A DNA stretch of 64,000 nt from Lachnospiraceae bacterium (GTDB taxonomy: Bacteria; Bacillota; Clostridia; Lachnospirales; Lachnospiraceae), in contig JAILOV010000056.1 of the NCBI GenBank assembly GCA_024690605.1, positions 1 through 64,000 of the forward strand. The letters run 5' to 3'. The notes below the pieces were generated by a model. It did no database searches. It worked only from the letters and a program-made list of their open reading frames with translations, and was not told the DNA's origin. This document shows positions 27,313-37,931 of the stretch, in pieces. The translations under genes were made by a program, and so were the position numbers. Positions within the stretch are counted from its first letter, which is position 1. Each line of letters starts with the position of its first letter.

Positions 27313-30243
27313 ATGAAGATACCGGACAGTTATGAGGTGATCGAAAAGAGACATATCGACGATCTGGACTCGGAGAGCGTGCTTTTAAAGCACAGAAAGA
27401 CGGGAGCAAGGGTCGCCGTGCTCTCGAACAGTGACGAGAACAAGGTTTTCTACATCGGTTTCCGCACGCCGCCGTCCGATTCCACCGGGGTGGCGCACAT
27501 TGTCGAGCATACGGTCCTCTGCGGTTCGACAGAGTTTCCCGTCAAGGATCCGTTTATCGAACTGGCAAAGGGATCACTGAACACGTTTCTGAACGCGATG
27601 ACCTATCCGGACAAAACGGTCTATCCGGTGGCGAGCTGCAACGATACGGATTTCAAAAACCTGATGCACGTCTATCTGGACGCGGTCTTCTATCCGAACA
27701 TCTATGCGGAACGGAAGATCTTTGAGCAGGAAGGCTGGCATTATGAAATGGAAAGCGCCGATGATGAACTCAGGATCAACGGCGTTGTCTACAACGAGAT
27801 GAAGGGCGCCTATTCCTCGCCGGACGATGTGCTTGACAGACAGGTGCTCAATTCCCTTTATCCCGATACCACCTATGCGATCGAATCGGGGGGCGATCCG
27901 GACAACATCCCGGAGCTCACCTATGAAGCCTATCTGGATTTTCACCGTCGCTACTATCACCCGGCCAACAGTTATATCTATCTCTACGGAAACATGGATG
28001 TGGAGGAGAGGCTGTCCTTCCTGGACGCGGCTTATCTTTCGAGATTTGACGCGCTGTCGGTCGATTCCGCGGTCGGACTGCAGAAGCCGTTTGACAAACC
28101 CCGGGAATTCGAGTTTTTCTACTCCATCCTGCCGGAGGACGATGAGAAGAACAGGACCTTTCTGACCTGGAACGCGTCCGTCGGAACCAGTCTCGATGCG
28201 AAACTCACGATCGCGTTTGACGCACTGGACTATGCGCTGTGTTCTTCTTCCGGGGCGGTGATCAAAAAAGCACTGATCGATGCGGGGATCGGACAGGAGA
28301 TCTCGAGCACCTGGGACAGTGGGATCAGACAACCGTTTTATTCCATTGTCGCCAAGAATGCCGACCCGGAGCAGAAGGACGAATTCTGCCGGATCATCGA
28401 GCGGGTGATCGCGGAACAGATCGAGCGGGGATTTGACAAGCGGGCGCTGCTTGCTGCGATCAACAATGAGGAATTCAAGTACCGTGAGGCGGATTTCGGC
28501 CGCTTCCCCAAGGGACTGCTCTATGGCCTGCAGATGCTGGACAGCTGGCTCTATGATGAGACGAAGCCCTGGATCCACATCGAGTCGGGCGCGATCTACA
28601 AGGAACTGAAAAAGGAGGTCGAAGGCCGCTACTTCGAGGAACTGGCGGAGAAATACCTGCTGAAGAACCCGCACCGTACGGTGCTTGCGCTCAGACCGAA
28701 AAAGGGTCTCACGGAAGAAAAGGACGAGGCGCTCAGAAAGAAGCTTGCCGCGTACAGAGAGACGCTCACCGAAGAGCAGAGACAGGAGATCGCCGAGGAA
28801 ACAAAGGCGCTGCGCGTTTATCAGGAGACGCCGGACGCACCGGAGGATCTGGCAAAGATCCCGCTTCTGCGCAGGGAAGACATGCGCAGAGAGACGGAGC
28901 AGATCTTCAACAGGGAGACGGATGTGGACGGGATCACCGTTCTGCATCACGATGTCTTCACCAACGGGATCGTTTATCTGGATTTTGTGTTCGACATGAA
29001 GGGCCTTCCGAAGAATCTGATCCCTTACGCAGGCGTCATGCGCACGCTTCTCACCATGATGGATACGGAACATTTCACCTACGGCGATCTCGCCAACGAG
29101 ATCAACATCAAAACGGGCGGCATCGGCGTCGGCATCAATCTCTATCCGGTGACGGATTCCGACGAGTACCGTGTGATGTTCGAGGTGACGGTCAAGGTGC
29201 TCGAGGAGAATCTGCACGACGCGTTCGCACTGGTCTCGGAGATCATCGGGACTACACGGTTTGATTCCCCGGGAAGGATCAAGGAGGTTCTTGAGGAGAC
29301 CCGCACCAGAGGACAGTCCGTTCTCCCGTCGGCGGGCAATCAGACGGCGGCACTGCGGGCGCTGACCGCTGTTTCCGAAATGGCCGGCGTATCGGATGCG
29401 CTGACCGGGATCGATGCCCTGAGGCTCATCGAAGCGCTCTGCAGGGAGGTGCGGGATCCTGCGCGCGCATCGGAACTGGCGCAGATCTTTTCCGTTATTT
29501 CCGCTCTGCTGTTCCGAAGAGAGAATCTCTTTGTCGATGTAACGACAAAGAACGAACCGGAGGGACTTGCGGAGGAGATCCGTGCCTTTGCGGGTTCACT
29601 CCATGCGGGGATCCCGGAGATCTCCATGGCCAAGATCTTTGAAGTGCCGGCTGTCGAGCGGGGAAAAGAGGCATTCACCACCCCCGGGCAGGTACAGTAT
29701 GTCGCGATGGCCGGAAACTTCAGAAAGCACGGCTTCTCCTATACGGGGGCGCTGCGCGCGCTCCGGGTGATGATGGGCTACGACTATCTCTGGCAGAATA
29801 TCCGCGTGAAGGGCGGCGCCTACGGCTGCACGAGCACCTACAGACGAAACGGGGATGCGTTTTTCGTGACCTATCGCGATCCGCATCTGGCAAAGAGTCT
29901 GGAGGTCTTCCGCGCGGCGGCCGACTATATCCGCGGTTTCGATGCGGATGAACGGACGCTCACGCAGTATATCATCGGGGCGGTCAGCGAACTGGACACC
30001 CCGAAAACGCCGAGCACCAGGGGGGCTTACGGCATGACCGTGTGGCTGACGCAGACGGCGCGGGAAGTACTGCAGCGTGACAGGGATGAACTGCTAAATG
30101 TCACCGGAGAGGACATCCGTGCGCTCGCCGGGATCATTGACGCGATCCTTGCCGACGGCAGGATCTGCGTGGTCGGAAGCGCGGAAAAGGTGAAGCAGCA
30201 CGAATCGCTGTTTTCTCATGTGGAGCCGCTGGTACAGTCGTGA
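27313..30243 (+). CDS. M16C metallopeptidase (presequence-protease/insulinase family)
   Basis: A 976-residue, fully fused two-half M16 peptidase. The inverted zinc motif HxxEH is seen as HIVEHTVLCGS near residue 65, with the downstream glutamate in VYNEMKGAYSSPDDV. A central M16C-associated linker (about 480-540) and a C-terminal inactive half with RVKGGAYGCTSTYRRNGD complete the fold. There is no signal peptide, so it probably degrades peptides in the cytoplasm. It begins 19 bp after the membrane protein gene. Confidence 0.9.
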   Translation: MKIPDSYEVIEKRHIDDLDSESVLLKHRKTGARVAVLSNSDENKVFYIGFRTPPSDSTGVAHIVEHTVLCGSTEFPVKDPFIELAKGSLNTFLNAMTYPDKTVYPVASCNDTDFKNLMHVYLDAVFYPNIYAERKIFEQEGWHYEMESADDELRINGVVYNEMKGAYSSPDDVLDRQVLNSLYPDTTYAIESGGDPDNIPELTYEAYLDFHRRYYHPANSYIYLYGNMDVEERLSFLDAAYLSRFDALSVDSAVGLQKPFDKPREFEFFYSILPEDDEKNRTFLTWNASVGTSLDAKLTIAFDALDYALCSSSGAVIKKALIDAGIGQEISSTWDSGIRQPFYSIVAKNADPEQKDEFCRIIERVIAEQIERGFDKRALLAAINNEEFKYREADFGRFPKGLLYGLQMLDSWLYDETKPWIHIESGAIYKELKKEVEGRYFEELAEKYLLKNPHRTVLALRPKKGLTEEKDEALRKKLAAYRETLTEEQRQEIAEETKALRVYQETPDAPEDLAKIPLLRREDMRRETEQIFNRETDVDGITVLHHDVFTNGIVYLDFVFDMKGLPKNLIPYAGVMRTLLTMMDTEHFTYGDLANEINIKTGGIGVGINLYPVTDSDEYRVMFEVTVKVLEENLHDAFALVSEIIGTTRFDSPGRIKEVLEETRTRGQSVLPSAGNQTAALRALTAVSEMAGVSDALTGIDALRLIEALCREVRDPARASELAQIFSVISALLFRRENLFVDVTTKNEPEGLAEEIRAFAGSLHAGIPEISMAKIFEVPAVERGKEAFTTPGQVQYVAMAGNFRKHGFSYTGALRALRVMMGYDYLWQNIRVKGGAYGCTSTYRRNGDAFFVTYRDPHLAKSLEVFRAAADYIRGFDADERTLTQYIIGAVSELDTPKTPSTRGAYGMTVWLTQTAREVLQRDRDELLNVTGEDIRALAGIIDAILADGRICVVGSAEKVKQHESLFSHVEPLVQS

Positions 30244-30292
30244 TCTCCGGCTGGGGATACCGGTATTCGCGGACGCAGTGAGGGAGGAGAAG

Positions 30293-31480
30293 ATGAAAAA
30301 TACGGAACGAATGATGGGAAGAAGCGTGCGCCGGGCGGCGGCACTTGCGATCGCGGTGATGTTTGCCGCTGCGGGCTGCGGATCGTCGTCGGCTTCCAAA
30401 TCGGCGGAATATGCGGCCGCGGAATCCGCGATGGAGGCACCGGCCGCCGGCTACAGCACGAACACGCTCTATGATTCGGCGGCGATGGAGGAAGCCTCCT
30501 GGGACGGCGATGCAGAGATGAAGACCGCGGAAAGCGGTTCCACGCAGGCGGAGACGCCGCAGGACACCTCGCGCAAACTGATCACGACCGTGCACATTTC
30601 CGCGGAGACTGAGGAGATGGATGCGCTTCTCGCCCACGTGGAGAACCGCGTGAACGCGCTCGGCGGCTATATCGAATCCAGCGATGTCTCCAACGGGAGT
30701 TATCAGACCTATGCCGACAGGACAAGAAGGCACCGGGACGCGAGCATGACGATCCGGATCCCGGCGGAGAATCTTGCCGATTTTGTGAACGATGTGCAGG
30801 AGCACACGAACATCACAAACCAGTCGAAGAATGTCGAGGATGTGACTCTCTCTTATGCCGATCTGGATTCCCACAAGCGGATGCTGCGCGCCGAGGAAGA
30901 CCGTCTTCTGGGTTTCATGGAGCAGGCGGAGACGATCGAGGACATGATCGCGGTCGAGGAACGCCTCACCAATGTGCAGTATCAGCTGGACAGCATGGAA
31001 TCCCAGCTGCGCACCTATGACAACCGGATCAATTACAGCACGATCTATCTGAACATCAGCGAGGTTGTTGAATTCACGGTGACCGAGGAACCGGAGACCC
31101 TGTGGGAGGAGATCGCCAGAGGGTTCGGCGAGAATCTGCATTCGGTCATCATGGGACTGCGCAGCTTCTTTGTGTGGTTTGTGACGCACATTCCGCAGCT
31201 GGTGATCTGGGCGATCGTGATCTTCATCATCGCACAGATCGTGCGCGTCATCCGCCGCAGGCAGTTAAAGAAACTGGCGGAACTGAGCGCCAGCGGGATG
31301 GGACGCCCGCTGACCCCCAGAGAGCAGGCAAAGCTCAAAAAGCAACAGGACAGACAGGCGAAAAAGGAGGCCAAAGCGCTGCACAAAGCGATCCGGGAAG
31401 GGAAAGTCCCGCCGCTGAATCCCATTGCAGTCGCGCCGCAGCCGCCGCAGAACGATCCGCAGGACAAGCCGCAGGCATGA
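30293..31480 (+). CDS. DUF4349 lipoprotein
   Basis: A 395-residue membrane-associated lipoprotein. The signal sequence ends in a lipobox (VMFAAAGCG, Cys near residue 26). The DUF4349 core starts about residue 90 (KLITTVHISAETEEMDALL), includes a coiled coil (LDSHKRMLRAEEDRL to VQYQLDSMESQLR) and ends with a transmembrane helix (about 300-325) followed by a basic cytoplasmic tail. The function of DUF4349 is unknown. The ATG at 30293 has a GGGAGGAG ribosome site; an upstream in-frame ATG at 30218 overlaps the peptidase gene. The stop overlaps the era start (ATGA). Confidence 0.85.
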   Translation: MKNTERMMGRSVRRAAALAIAVMFAAAGCGSSSASKSAEYAAAESAMEAPAAGYSTNTLYDSAAMEEASWDGDAEMKTAESGSTQAETPQDTSRKLITTVHISAETEEMDALLAHVENRVNALGGYIESSDVSNGSYQTYADRTRRHRDASMTIRIPAENLADFVNDVQEHTNITNQSKNVEDVTLSYADLDSHKRMLRAEEDRLLGFMEQAETIEDMIAVEERLTNVQYQLDSMESQLRTYDNRINYSTIYLNISEVVEFTVTEEPETLWEEIARGFGENLHSVIMGLRSFFVWFVTHIPQLVIWAIVIFIIAQIVRVIRRRQLKKLAELSASGMGRPLTPREQAKLKKQQDRQAKKEAKALHKAIREGKVPPLNPIAVAPQPPQNDPQDKPQA

Positions 31481-32430
31481 CGCAGACGGGGGATGATTTC
31501 CGTACCGGTGTGATCGCCCTGATCGGCAGACCCAATGTCGGCAAATCCACGCTGATGAACCGGTTGATCGGCATGAAGGTCGCGATCACATCGGTCAAAC
31601 CGCAGACCACGCGCGGCAGGATCCGGACCGTGGTGACGGAGGAAAACGCGCAGATGATCTTCCTCGACTCTCCGGGCATCCATGAGGCAAAGAACCGCCT
31701 GGGGGAACGGATGATGCGGGTGGCCGCTGATGTAAAGAAGGATGCGGATGTCATCCTGTGGCTTCTGGATATCAAAAACAGGATCGGTGAAGAGGAGCGG
31801 CAGATCGGAGACGATCTGTCGCACGCACGTCAGCCTGTGATCGTCGTGCTGAACAAGGCGGACGGTCTCTCCGGGGAAGAGATGCGGGAAGCGGTCAGAC
31901 GGGTGACGGACTGTTATTCCTTTGACGGATGTCTCGCCGTTTCCGCTCTGAAGGGAGATCAGATCAATGAACTGAAGCGTGCGATCATAGAGAAACTCCC
32001 CTTCGGCCCGCCGCTCTATGACGAGGATGAACTGACGGACATGCCGGAGCGCGAGATCGTCGCGGAGATCATCCGTGAGAAGGCGCTGCGGTTTCTCGAT
32101 GACGAGGTGCCGCACGGGATCGCGGTCGTGACGGAGACCATGCGCTGGCGCACGAAAAAGCCGGAGAACGGGAAACAGGCCGCAGACGGAGAGGCGCAGG
32201 AAATCTGTGATATCGAAGCGGTCCTGATCTGTGAGAGGGAATCCCACAAGGGAATCATCATCGGGAAGAACGGACGGATGATCCGGGAGATCGGCCGGGC
32301 CGCCCGGGCGGATATCGAAAAACTGCTGGACTGTCATGTGAACCTGCAGATGTTTGTCAAGGTCAGAAAGGACTGGCGCGACGATGTGCGTCAACTGAAG
32401 AATTTCGGCCTATGGACGACGGAAAGATAA
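31477..32430 (+). CDS. era: GTPase Era
   Basis: A 317-residue Ras-like GTPase with a C-terminal KH domain, needed for 30S ribosome assembly. G1 is GRPNVGKSTL, G2 region SVKPQTTRGRI, G3 DSPGIHEAKN and G4 NKADG. The KH domain (about 225-290) includes KGIIIGKNGRMIREIG. The ATG overlaps the DUF4349 stop by 4 bp, and the 3' end overlaps recO by 19 bp. Era next to RecO is a conserved arrangement. Confidence 0.96.
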   Translation: MTQTGDDFRTGVIALIGRPNVGKSTLMNRLIGMKVAITSVKPQTTRGRIRTVVTEENAQMIFLDSPGIHEAKNRLGERMMRVAADVKKDADVILWLLDIKNRIGEEERQIGDDLSHARQPVIVVLNKADGLSGEEMREAVRRVTDCYSFDGCLAVSALKGDQINELKRAIIEKLPFGPPLYDEDELTDMPEREIVAEIIREKALRFLDDEVPHGIAVVTETMRWRTKKPENGKQAADGEAQEICDIEAVLICERESHKGIIIGKNGRMIREIGRAARADIEKLLDCHVNLQMFVKVRKDWRDDVRQLKNFGLWTTER

Positions 32431-33050
32431 CGCTCCGCGGCATTGTTCTCAGGGAGCGTGCCGTCGGGGAATATGACAAGCTGGTGACGATCCTGACACT
32501 GGAACGGGGCAAGGTGCGTGCCTTTGCCCGCGGTGCCAAAAGACCGAGAAACCGTCTGGCTGCGGCGCTTCAGCCGTTTCATTTCGGCAATTTCCGGCTG
32601 TATGAAGGAAGAGATTCCTATACGATCGAGGATGCGGAGATCCTGAATTATTTCGAGGGTGTGCGAACCGATCTGGAGAATTCCTTTGCGGGGATGCTGC
32701 TTCTGGAACTCGCGGACTATTACGGACAGGAAAACGCCGATGACCGCGCACTTCTGTCTCTTCTTTATCAGTCACTCCGGGCACTGGAAAACGGAAAACC
32801 GGACAGAAGACTCGTGCGTGCGGTCTATGAGATCCGCGCGCTCATGATCGACGGGCAGTATCCCGGTCTTCCCGATGGAGAGTGGCTGGAGTCGACGCGC
32901 TATGCCATGCGTTTTATCGGTGAGACACCGATCGAGAGACTCTACACGTTTTCCGTCAGCGAGGAGGTGCTGGGCGAGCTGTCCGCCATCGCGGGGATCT
33001 TCCGGCGCAGATTTGTCGACAAGGAACTGAACAGTCTCGCATTCCTGTGA
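32412..33050 (+). CDS. recO: DNA repair protein RecO (short, cysteine-free)
   Basis: A 212-residue RecO, shorter than the usual 240-260. The N-terminal OB fold is clear (ITLRGIVLRERAVGEYDKLVTIL, then GKVRAFARGAKRPRN), and the helical C-terminal domain follows. RecO loads RecA onto SSB-coated DNA with RecR. The whole protein contains no cysteine, so the four-Cys zinc-binding motif found in many RecO proteins is absent; the segment where it usually sits reads IDGQYPGLPDGEWLE. The start lies inside era, a conserved overlap. Confidence 0.87.
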   Translation: MDDGKITLRGIVLRERAVGEYDKLVTILTLERGKVRAFARGAKRPRNRLAAALQPFHFGNFRLYEGRDSYTIEDAEILNYFEGVRTDLENSFAGMLLLELADYYGQENADDRALLSLLYQSLRALENGKPDRRLVRAVYEIRALMIDGQYPGLPDGEWLESTRYAMRFIGETPIERLYTFSVSEEVLGELSAIAGIFRRRFVDKELNSLAFL

Positions 33051-33068
33051 TGATTGCGGGAAAAACTC

Positions 33069-33097
33069 TTGCAAGCCATCGGCAGCTTTGATAAAAT
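33069..33097 (+). promoter_or_regulatory. Promoter of the small lipoprotein gene
   Basis: TTGCAA (33069-33074) and TAAAAT (33092-33097) are spaced by 17 bp. The expected transcription start near 33104 leaves only about 7 nt before the ATG at 33111. Confidence 0.55.
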
Positions 33098-33110
33098 AAA
33101 GGCTTGTATT

Positions 33111-33761
33111 ATGCGCTTGAGAACAGGCATTCGGGGAATCAACGTGGGAGCAGGAAACGGAACGAAGAGGATCATGACGGTCCTCGCAGCACTTTTGATC
33201 ACGCTTTGCGGCTGCGGCAGCGGGGAGTGGACCGGCGACAGCGCGGAGGTGACAACGCTCGGGATCGATAAGGACGGGCATGTCCGCGAAGTGATCGTTG
33301 AGGATTTCAGTGAGAATTACTACAGCCTGGATGAACTGCGCGCCTCCATGGAGAGCGATGTTAAGGCGTTTCTTGCGGCAAACGGCGCGGCAAACGCGGA
33401 ATCACCGGCCGTCGTGATCGACAGCATCGAACAGAAGGGGAGCACGGTCCGCACGGTCAGCACGTATCGTACGGCCGAAGACTATGGCGATTTTACGCTG
33501 GAGACGCTCTGGTACGGAAGTCTCCGGCAGGCCGGTTTGAGAGGCTATGAGCTGCCTTCTCTGCTGACGGACAGAGAGGGGGCAAGCTATACGGCGGGTG
33601 CCGACGACAAGGACAACCATGTCATCTTCACGGACGGGCATGATCATATCGTCGCCCCCTACAGGATCAAGGCGGTCACGAAGGGCGTGAAGCTCGTTTC
33701 GGATACGGAGGCGGATTTTTCCGGTACGGAGGGAAGAGCCGCCATATTGCTGGAAAAATAA
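33111..33761 (+). CDS. Putative lipoprotein of unknown function
   Basis: A 216-residue exported protein I do not recognise. A basic n-region, the hydrophobic run [15 protein letters not shown] and a cysteine in a lipobox-like context (LCGC) suggest a lipoprotein. The mature part is acidic and carries [20 protein letters not shown], resembling other small Lachnospiraceae lipoproteins in style only. The start is uncertain: ATG 33111, GTG 33144 and ATG 33174 all precede the signal; none has a strong ribosome site, though AGAGG lies close to 33174. glyS follows after 26 bp. Confidence 0.6.
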   Translation: MRLRTGIRGINVGAGNGTKRIMTVLAALLITLCGCGSGEWTGDSAEVTTLGIDKDGHVREVIVEDFSENYYSLDELRASMESDVKAFLAANGAANAESPAVVIDSIEQKGSTVRTVSTYRTAEDYGDFTLETLWYGSLRQAGLRGYELPSLLTDREGASYTAGADDKDNHVIFTDGHDHIVAPYRIKAVTKGVKLVSDTEADFSGTEGRAAILLEK

Positions 33762-33787
33762 AGGTCAGACGCAGAGGAGGACGGAAC

Positions 33788-35197
33788 ATGATGAAAGCAG
33801 AAGAAAAGAGCATGGAGAAGATCATAGCGCTCTGTAAGGGGCGCGGTTTTATTTATCCGGGCTCCGAGATCTACGGCGGTCTCGCGAACACCTGGGACTA
33901 TGGCAATCTCGGTGTCGAGCTCAAGAACAATGTCAAGCGCGCCTGGTGGCAGAAATTCGTGCAGGAATCCCCCTATAATGTCGGTGTGGACTGCGCGATC
34001 CTGATGAATCCCAAAACATGGGAGGCCAGCGGTCATCTGGGCGGGTTTTCCGATCCCCTCATGGACTGCAGGGAGTGTCACGAGCGGTTCCGTGCGGATC
34101 AGGTGATCGAGGGATATGCCAGGGAAAAGGGTCTGACACTGGAAAAGAGCGTTGACGGATGGACACAGGAGGAGATGAAGAAATTCATCGACGACAACAA
34201 CATCCCCTGCCCGTCCTGCGGCAAGCACAATTTTACCGACATCCGGCAGTTCAACCTGATGTTCAGGACCTTTCAGGGGGTTACCGAGGATGCGAAGAGC
34301 ACGGTCTATCTGCGCCCCGAGACGGCGCAGGGGATCTTTGTGAATTTCAAGAACGTGCAGCGGACCTCGAGGAAAAAGCTGCCCTTCGGCATCGCACAGG
34401 TCGGCAAGTCCTTCCGCAATGAGATCACACCGGGCAACTTCACCTTCCGCACACGGGAGTTCGAACAGATGGAGCTGGAATTCTTCTGCAAGCCGGGCAC
34501 GGATCTGGAATGGTTTCAGTACTGGCGTTCCTTCTGCAGGGATTTCCTGCTCACGCTGGGACTGAAGGAGGAGGATCTGCGGCTGCGGGATCATGATCCC
34601 GAGGAACTTGCCTTCTACTCCAAAGGAACGACGGACATCGAATTCCGGTTCCCGTTCGACTGGGGAGAGCTCTGGGGCATCGCCGACCGCACGGACTATG
34701 ATCTCGGTCGCCATCAGGAGACGAGCGGCGAGGATCTGACCTATTTCGATGATGAGACAGGTGAGCGGTATCTGCCCTATGTCATCGAACCGTCGCTGGG
34801 CGCCGACCGCGTGGTGCTGGCGTTCCTCTGTGCCGCCTATGACGAGGAGAACATCGGTACCGATGACAAGCCGGACATGCGCACAGTCCTGCATTTCCAT
34901 CCCGCGATCGCTCCGGTGAAGATCGCCGTGCTCCCGCTTTCGAAAAAGGTGAACGAGGGCGCGGAGGAGATCTACAAACGGCTCTCGAAGAGATGGAACT
35001 GCGATTTTGACGACAGAGGAAACATCGGTAAGCGCTATCGCAGACAGGACGAGATCGGTACGCCGTTCTGCGTGACCTATGATTTTGATTCCGAAGAGGA
35101 TCATCAGGTGACGGTCCGCTTCCGCGATTCCATGGAACAGGAACGCGTGGCGATCGATTCTCTGGAAGCCTGGTTTGCCGACAGATTTGATTTCTGA
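33788..35197 (+). CDS. glyS: Glycyl-tRNA synthetase, dimeric type
   Basis: A 469-residue class II synthetase of the eukaryote/archaea-like alpha2 type also found in many Firmicutes. It includes [20 protein letters not shown], the zinc-like pairs CRECH and CPSCGKHNF, motif 2 [20 protein letters not shown], and motif 3 [13 protein letters not shown]. The anticodon-binding domain spans about residues 370-465. No T-box leader is visible in the 26 bp upstream. alaS follows after 26 bp. Confidence 0.95.
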   Translation: MMKAEEKSMEKIIALCKGRGFIYPGSEIYGGLANTWDYGNLGVELKNNVKRAWWQKFVQESPYNVGVDCAILMNPKTWEASGHLGGFSDPLMDCRECHERFRADQVIEGYAREKGLTLEKSVDGWTQEEMKKFIDDNNIPCPSCGKHNFTDIRQFNLMFRTFQGVTEDAKSTVYLRPETAQGIFVNFKNVQRTSRKKLPFGIAQVGKSFRNEITPGNFTFRTREFEQMELEFFCKPGTDLEWFQYWRSFCRDFLLTLGLKEEDLRLRDHDPEELAFYSKGTTDIEFRFPFDWGELWGIADRTDYDLGRHQETSGEDLTYFDDETGERYLPYVIEPSLGADRVVLAFLCAAYDEENIGTDDKPDMRTVLHFHPAIAPVKIAVLPLSKKVNEGAEEIYKRLSKRWNCDFDDRGNIGKRYRRQDEIGTPFCVTYDFDSEEDHQVTVRFRDSMEQERVAIDSLEAWFADRFDF

Positions 35198-35223
35198 TCA
35201 TTACATATAACGGGAGTTTTGCC

Positions 35224-37893
35224 ATGAAACAGTTTACATCCGATGAACTTCGCAGGACATGGAAGCAGTTCTACATTGACCGCGGGCATGTCGACTGCGG
35301 TGCGGTCTCGCTTGTCAGTGACGGATCTACCGGCGTCATGTTCAATGTCGCGGGGATGCAGCCGTTAATGCCTTATCTTCTCGGAAAGAAGCATCCGCAG
35401 GGGACACGTCTGTGCAATGTGCAGGGGTGCGTCCGCACCAACGACATCGATTCCGTCGGGGACGCGAGCCATGTCACCTTTTTTGAGATGATGGGGAGCT
35501 GGAGCCTCGGTGACTATTTCAAAGAGGAGCGCTGCAAATGGAGCTTTGAACTGCTGACCGAAGTCTTCGGCTTTGACGCGGATCATCTGGCGGCGACGGT
35601 CTTCGCGGGCGATGAAAACGCGCCCCGCGATGAGGAGGGGGCGCAGTTCCGCATTGCCTCCGGCTTCAAAAAGGAAAATATCTGGTATCTGCCGGCGGAG
35701 GACAACTGGTGGGGACTGGAATACGGTCCCTGCGGTCCCGACAGCGAAATGTTCTACATCGCGGACCGACCGCCCTGCGGACCGGACTGCGGACCGGGAT
35801 GCTCCTGCGGACGTTACACGGAGCTCGGCAACGATGTCTTCATGCAGTATGAAAAGCATCATGACGGTCATCTGACGCCGCTGGCGCAGAAAAACGTTGA
35901 CACCGGCTGGGGGCTGGAGCGCATTCTCGCGTTTTTGAACGGCAGCAGGGATGTCTACCGGATCGATCTGTTCGCTCCGGCGATCGAAAGCATCGAAAAA
36001 GCGAGCGGGAAAACCTATGGGGAAGACGAAAAGGCGACCCGCTCCATGCGGATCCTCGCGGATCACACGCGCACGAGCGTGATGCTGATCGGCGATGCGG
36101 CACGACTCGTTCCGTCCAATACGGGCGCGGGATATATCCTCCGCCGTCTGATCCGCCGCGCGGTACGTCACGCCAGGGCACTGGGGCTCAAAAGGGAGAA
36201 CATCCTGAAGCTGGCGGAGATCTATATCGATCAGGTCTATGCGGAGAGCTATCCGCTCCTTAAGAAGAACCGCGAATTTGTGCTCGCGGAGCTTTCGCGT
36301 GAGATCGACCGCTTCGAGGCGACGCTCGAGAACGGCATGAAGGAGTTTAAGAAGATCCTGGGAGAGGCGCGCGCGCAGAAAAGAGACGGGATCACGGGAA
36401 GAGAGGCATTCTTCCTCTATGACACCTATGGCTTTCCGATGGAACTCACGGCGGAACTCGCCGCAGAAGAGGGGCTTTCCACCGATGAGAAAGGCTTTGC
36501 GGAAGCCATGGAGGAGCAGAAGCAGAAGGCAAGAGACAATCAGAACTTTTCCGCAAAGCTCTCTGCCGGCGCGGATCTCTTTGATCCGGTCGAGGGTACC
36601 TGCCGGTTTGACGGCTATGATCAGTTGGTCGTGACGGACCGCATCCTGGCCATGGCCGGTGCGGACAGCCTTGTCGATGAACTGGGAGAGGGTGATGAGG
36701 GTGTGATCATCGCCGGCGCAACACCGTTTTACGCGACGATGGGCGGACAGATCGGCGACACGGGACGTATCGTGATTCAAAGCGCCGACGGACAGGAGAC
36801 GGCGGTGTTTGCGGTCACCGGCACGACACACGTCGCCGGCAGCAAGATCGCACACAGCGGCCGCGTGGAGAAGGGTGTTTTCCGTACCGGAGACGAAGTG
36901 ACGCTCCGGGTCGATGAGAAGAACAGGCAGGCGATCTGCAAAAATCACAGTGCGACGCATCTGATGCAGAAGGCGCTCCGCGAGGTGCTGGGAGATCACG
37001 TCGAACAGGCGGGCTCCTATCAGGACGCAAGCCGCACGCGTTTTGATTTCAGCCACCATCAGGCGATGACGGGGGAGGAACTGCGCCGTGTGGAGGAGAT
37101 CGTCAACGAGAAGATCGCGGCGGATCTGCCGGTCGTGACACGGGTGATGTCTCTGGAGGAGGCAAAGAAAACCGGTGCCATGGCACTGTTCGGAGAAAAG
37201 TACGGCGCCGAGGTGCGCGTGGTCGATATGGGCGGATGGTCCGTCGAACTGTGCGGCGGCACGCATGTGACCTCGACCGGGCGGATCGGGCGCTTCAAGA
37301 TCCTGTCCGAGAGCGGTGTGGCAGCAGGTGTACGGAGGATCGAGGCGATCACCGGCGACAATCTTTATGCATACTATGAGGAGCGTGACGCTGTGCTGAC
37401 AGACGCGGCGGCGATCGTGAAATCGACACCAGAGGGCCTGCCCGCAGCGATCCGCAAGCTGCAGGATGAATTAAAGAGCGTACGCTCGGAGAATGAGAGT
37501 CTGAAGGCAAAGCAGGCCAGGGAAGCGCTCGGCGATGTGACGGATCAGGTGTGTGAGGTCGCGGGGATGAAGCTTCTTGCCACGAAGGTACCCGGGGTTG
37601 ACATGAACGGCCTGCGGGATCTCGGCGATCAGTTGAAGGCAAAGATCGGCTCCGGTGTGGTGGTCCTGTTCTCGGAGCAGGACGGCAGAGTCAATCTGGT
37701 CGCCATGGCGACGGATGATGCCGTAAAGGCCGGCGCGCATATCGGAAACCTCGTCAAAGAGATCGCGCCCAAAGTGGGCGGCGGCGGCGGCGGAAGACCG
37801 AATATGGCCCAGGCGGGCGGCAAAGACCCCTCCGGGATCGATGAAGCGCTCACCATGTGCGAAGAAGTGCTTCGGAAACAACTGTCGAAATAG
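35224..37893 (+). CDS. alaS: Alanyl-tRNA synthetase
   Basis: An 889-residue class II synthetase. The catalytic domain begins MKQFTSDELRRTWKQFYIDRGH; the editing domain has the zinc motif HSATH near residue 579 and CGGTH near residue 676. A coiled coil and the C-Ala domain with GGGGGGRPNMAQAGGKDPS end the protein. One feature is a Cys-rich insertion in the catalytic domain (PPCGPDCGPGCSCGRY, about residues 181-196), common in the family. There is no T-box leader. Confidence 0.96.
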   Translation: MKQFTSDELRRTWKQFYIDRGHVDCGAVSLVSDGSTGVMFNVAGMQPLMPYLLGKKHPQGTRLCNVQGCVRTNDIDSVGDASHVTFFEMMGSWSLGDYFKEERCKWSFELLTEVFGFDADHLAATVFAGDENAPRDEEGAQFRIASGFKKENIWYLPAEDNWWGLEYGPCGPDSEMFYIADRPPCGPDCGPGCSCGRYTELGNDVFMQYEKHHDGHLTPLAQKNVDTGWGLERILAFLNGSRDVYRIDLFAPAIESIEKASGKTYGEDEKATRSMRILADHTRTSVMLIGDAARLVPSNTGAGYILRRLIRRAVRHARALGLKRENILKLAEIYIDQVYAESYPLLKKNREFVLAELSREIDRFEATLENGMKEFKKILGEARAQKRDGITGREAFFLYDTYGFPMELTAELAAEEGLSTDEKGFAEAMEEQKQKARDNQNFSAKLSAGADLFDPVEGTCRFDGYDQLVVTDRILAMAGADSLVDELGEGDEGVIIAGATPFYATMGGQIGDTGRIVIQSADGQETAVFAVTGTTHVAGSKIAHSGRVEKGVFRTGDEVTLRVDEKNRQAICKNHSATHLMQKALREVLGDHVEQAGSYQDASRTRFDFSHHQAMTGEELRRVEEIVNEKIAADLPVVTRVMSLEEAKKTGAMALFGEKYGAEVRVVDMGGWSVELCGGTHVTSTGRIGRFKILSESGVAAGVRRIEAITGDNLYAYYEERDAVLTDAAAIVKSTPEGLPAAIRKLQDELKSVRSENESLKAKQAREALGDVTDQVCEVAGMKLLATKVPGVDMNGLRDLGDQLKAKIGSGVVVLFSEQDGRVNLVAMATDDAVKAGAHIGNLVKEIAPKVGGGGGGRPNMAQAGGKDPSGIDEALTMCEEVLRKQLSK

Positions 37894-37931
37894 AGAGGCA
37901 TCATCGGAATTCCGGGAAAAGGAGTCGGGAT

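Noticed and set aside
27574-29217. A 547-codon open frame on the minus strand under the M16C peptidase gene
   Set aside because: Shadow of a well-supported gene; composition is rich in Arg, His and Leu as expected for an antisense frame.
33762-33787. T-box leader in front of glyS or alaS
   Set aside because: The gaps are only 26 bp each and contain no T-box sequence.
35365-37266. A 633-codon open frame on the minus strand under alaS
   Set aside because: It is antisense to a complete alanyl-tRNA synthetase, has no recognisable domain, and arises from GC-rich codon use.
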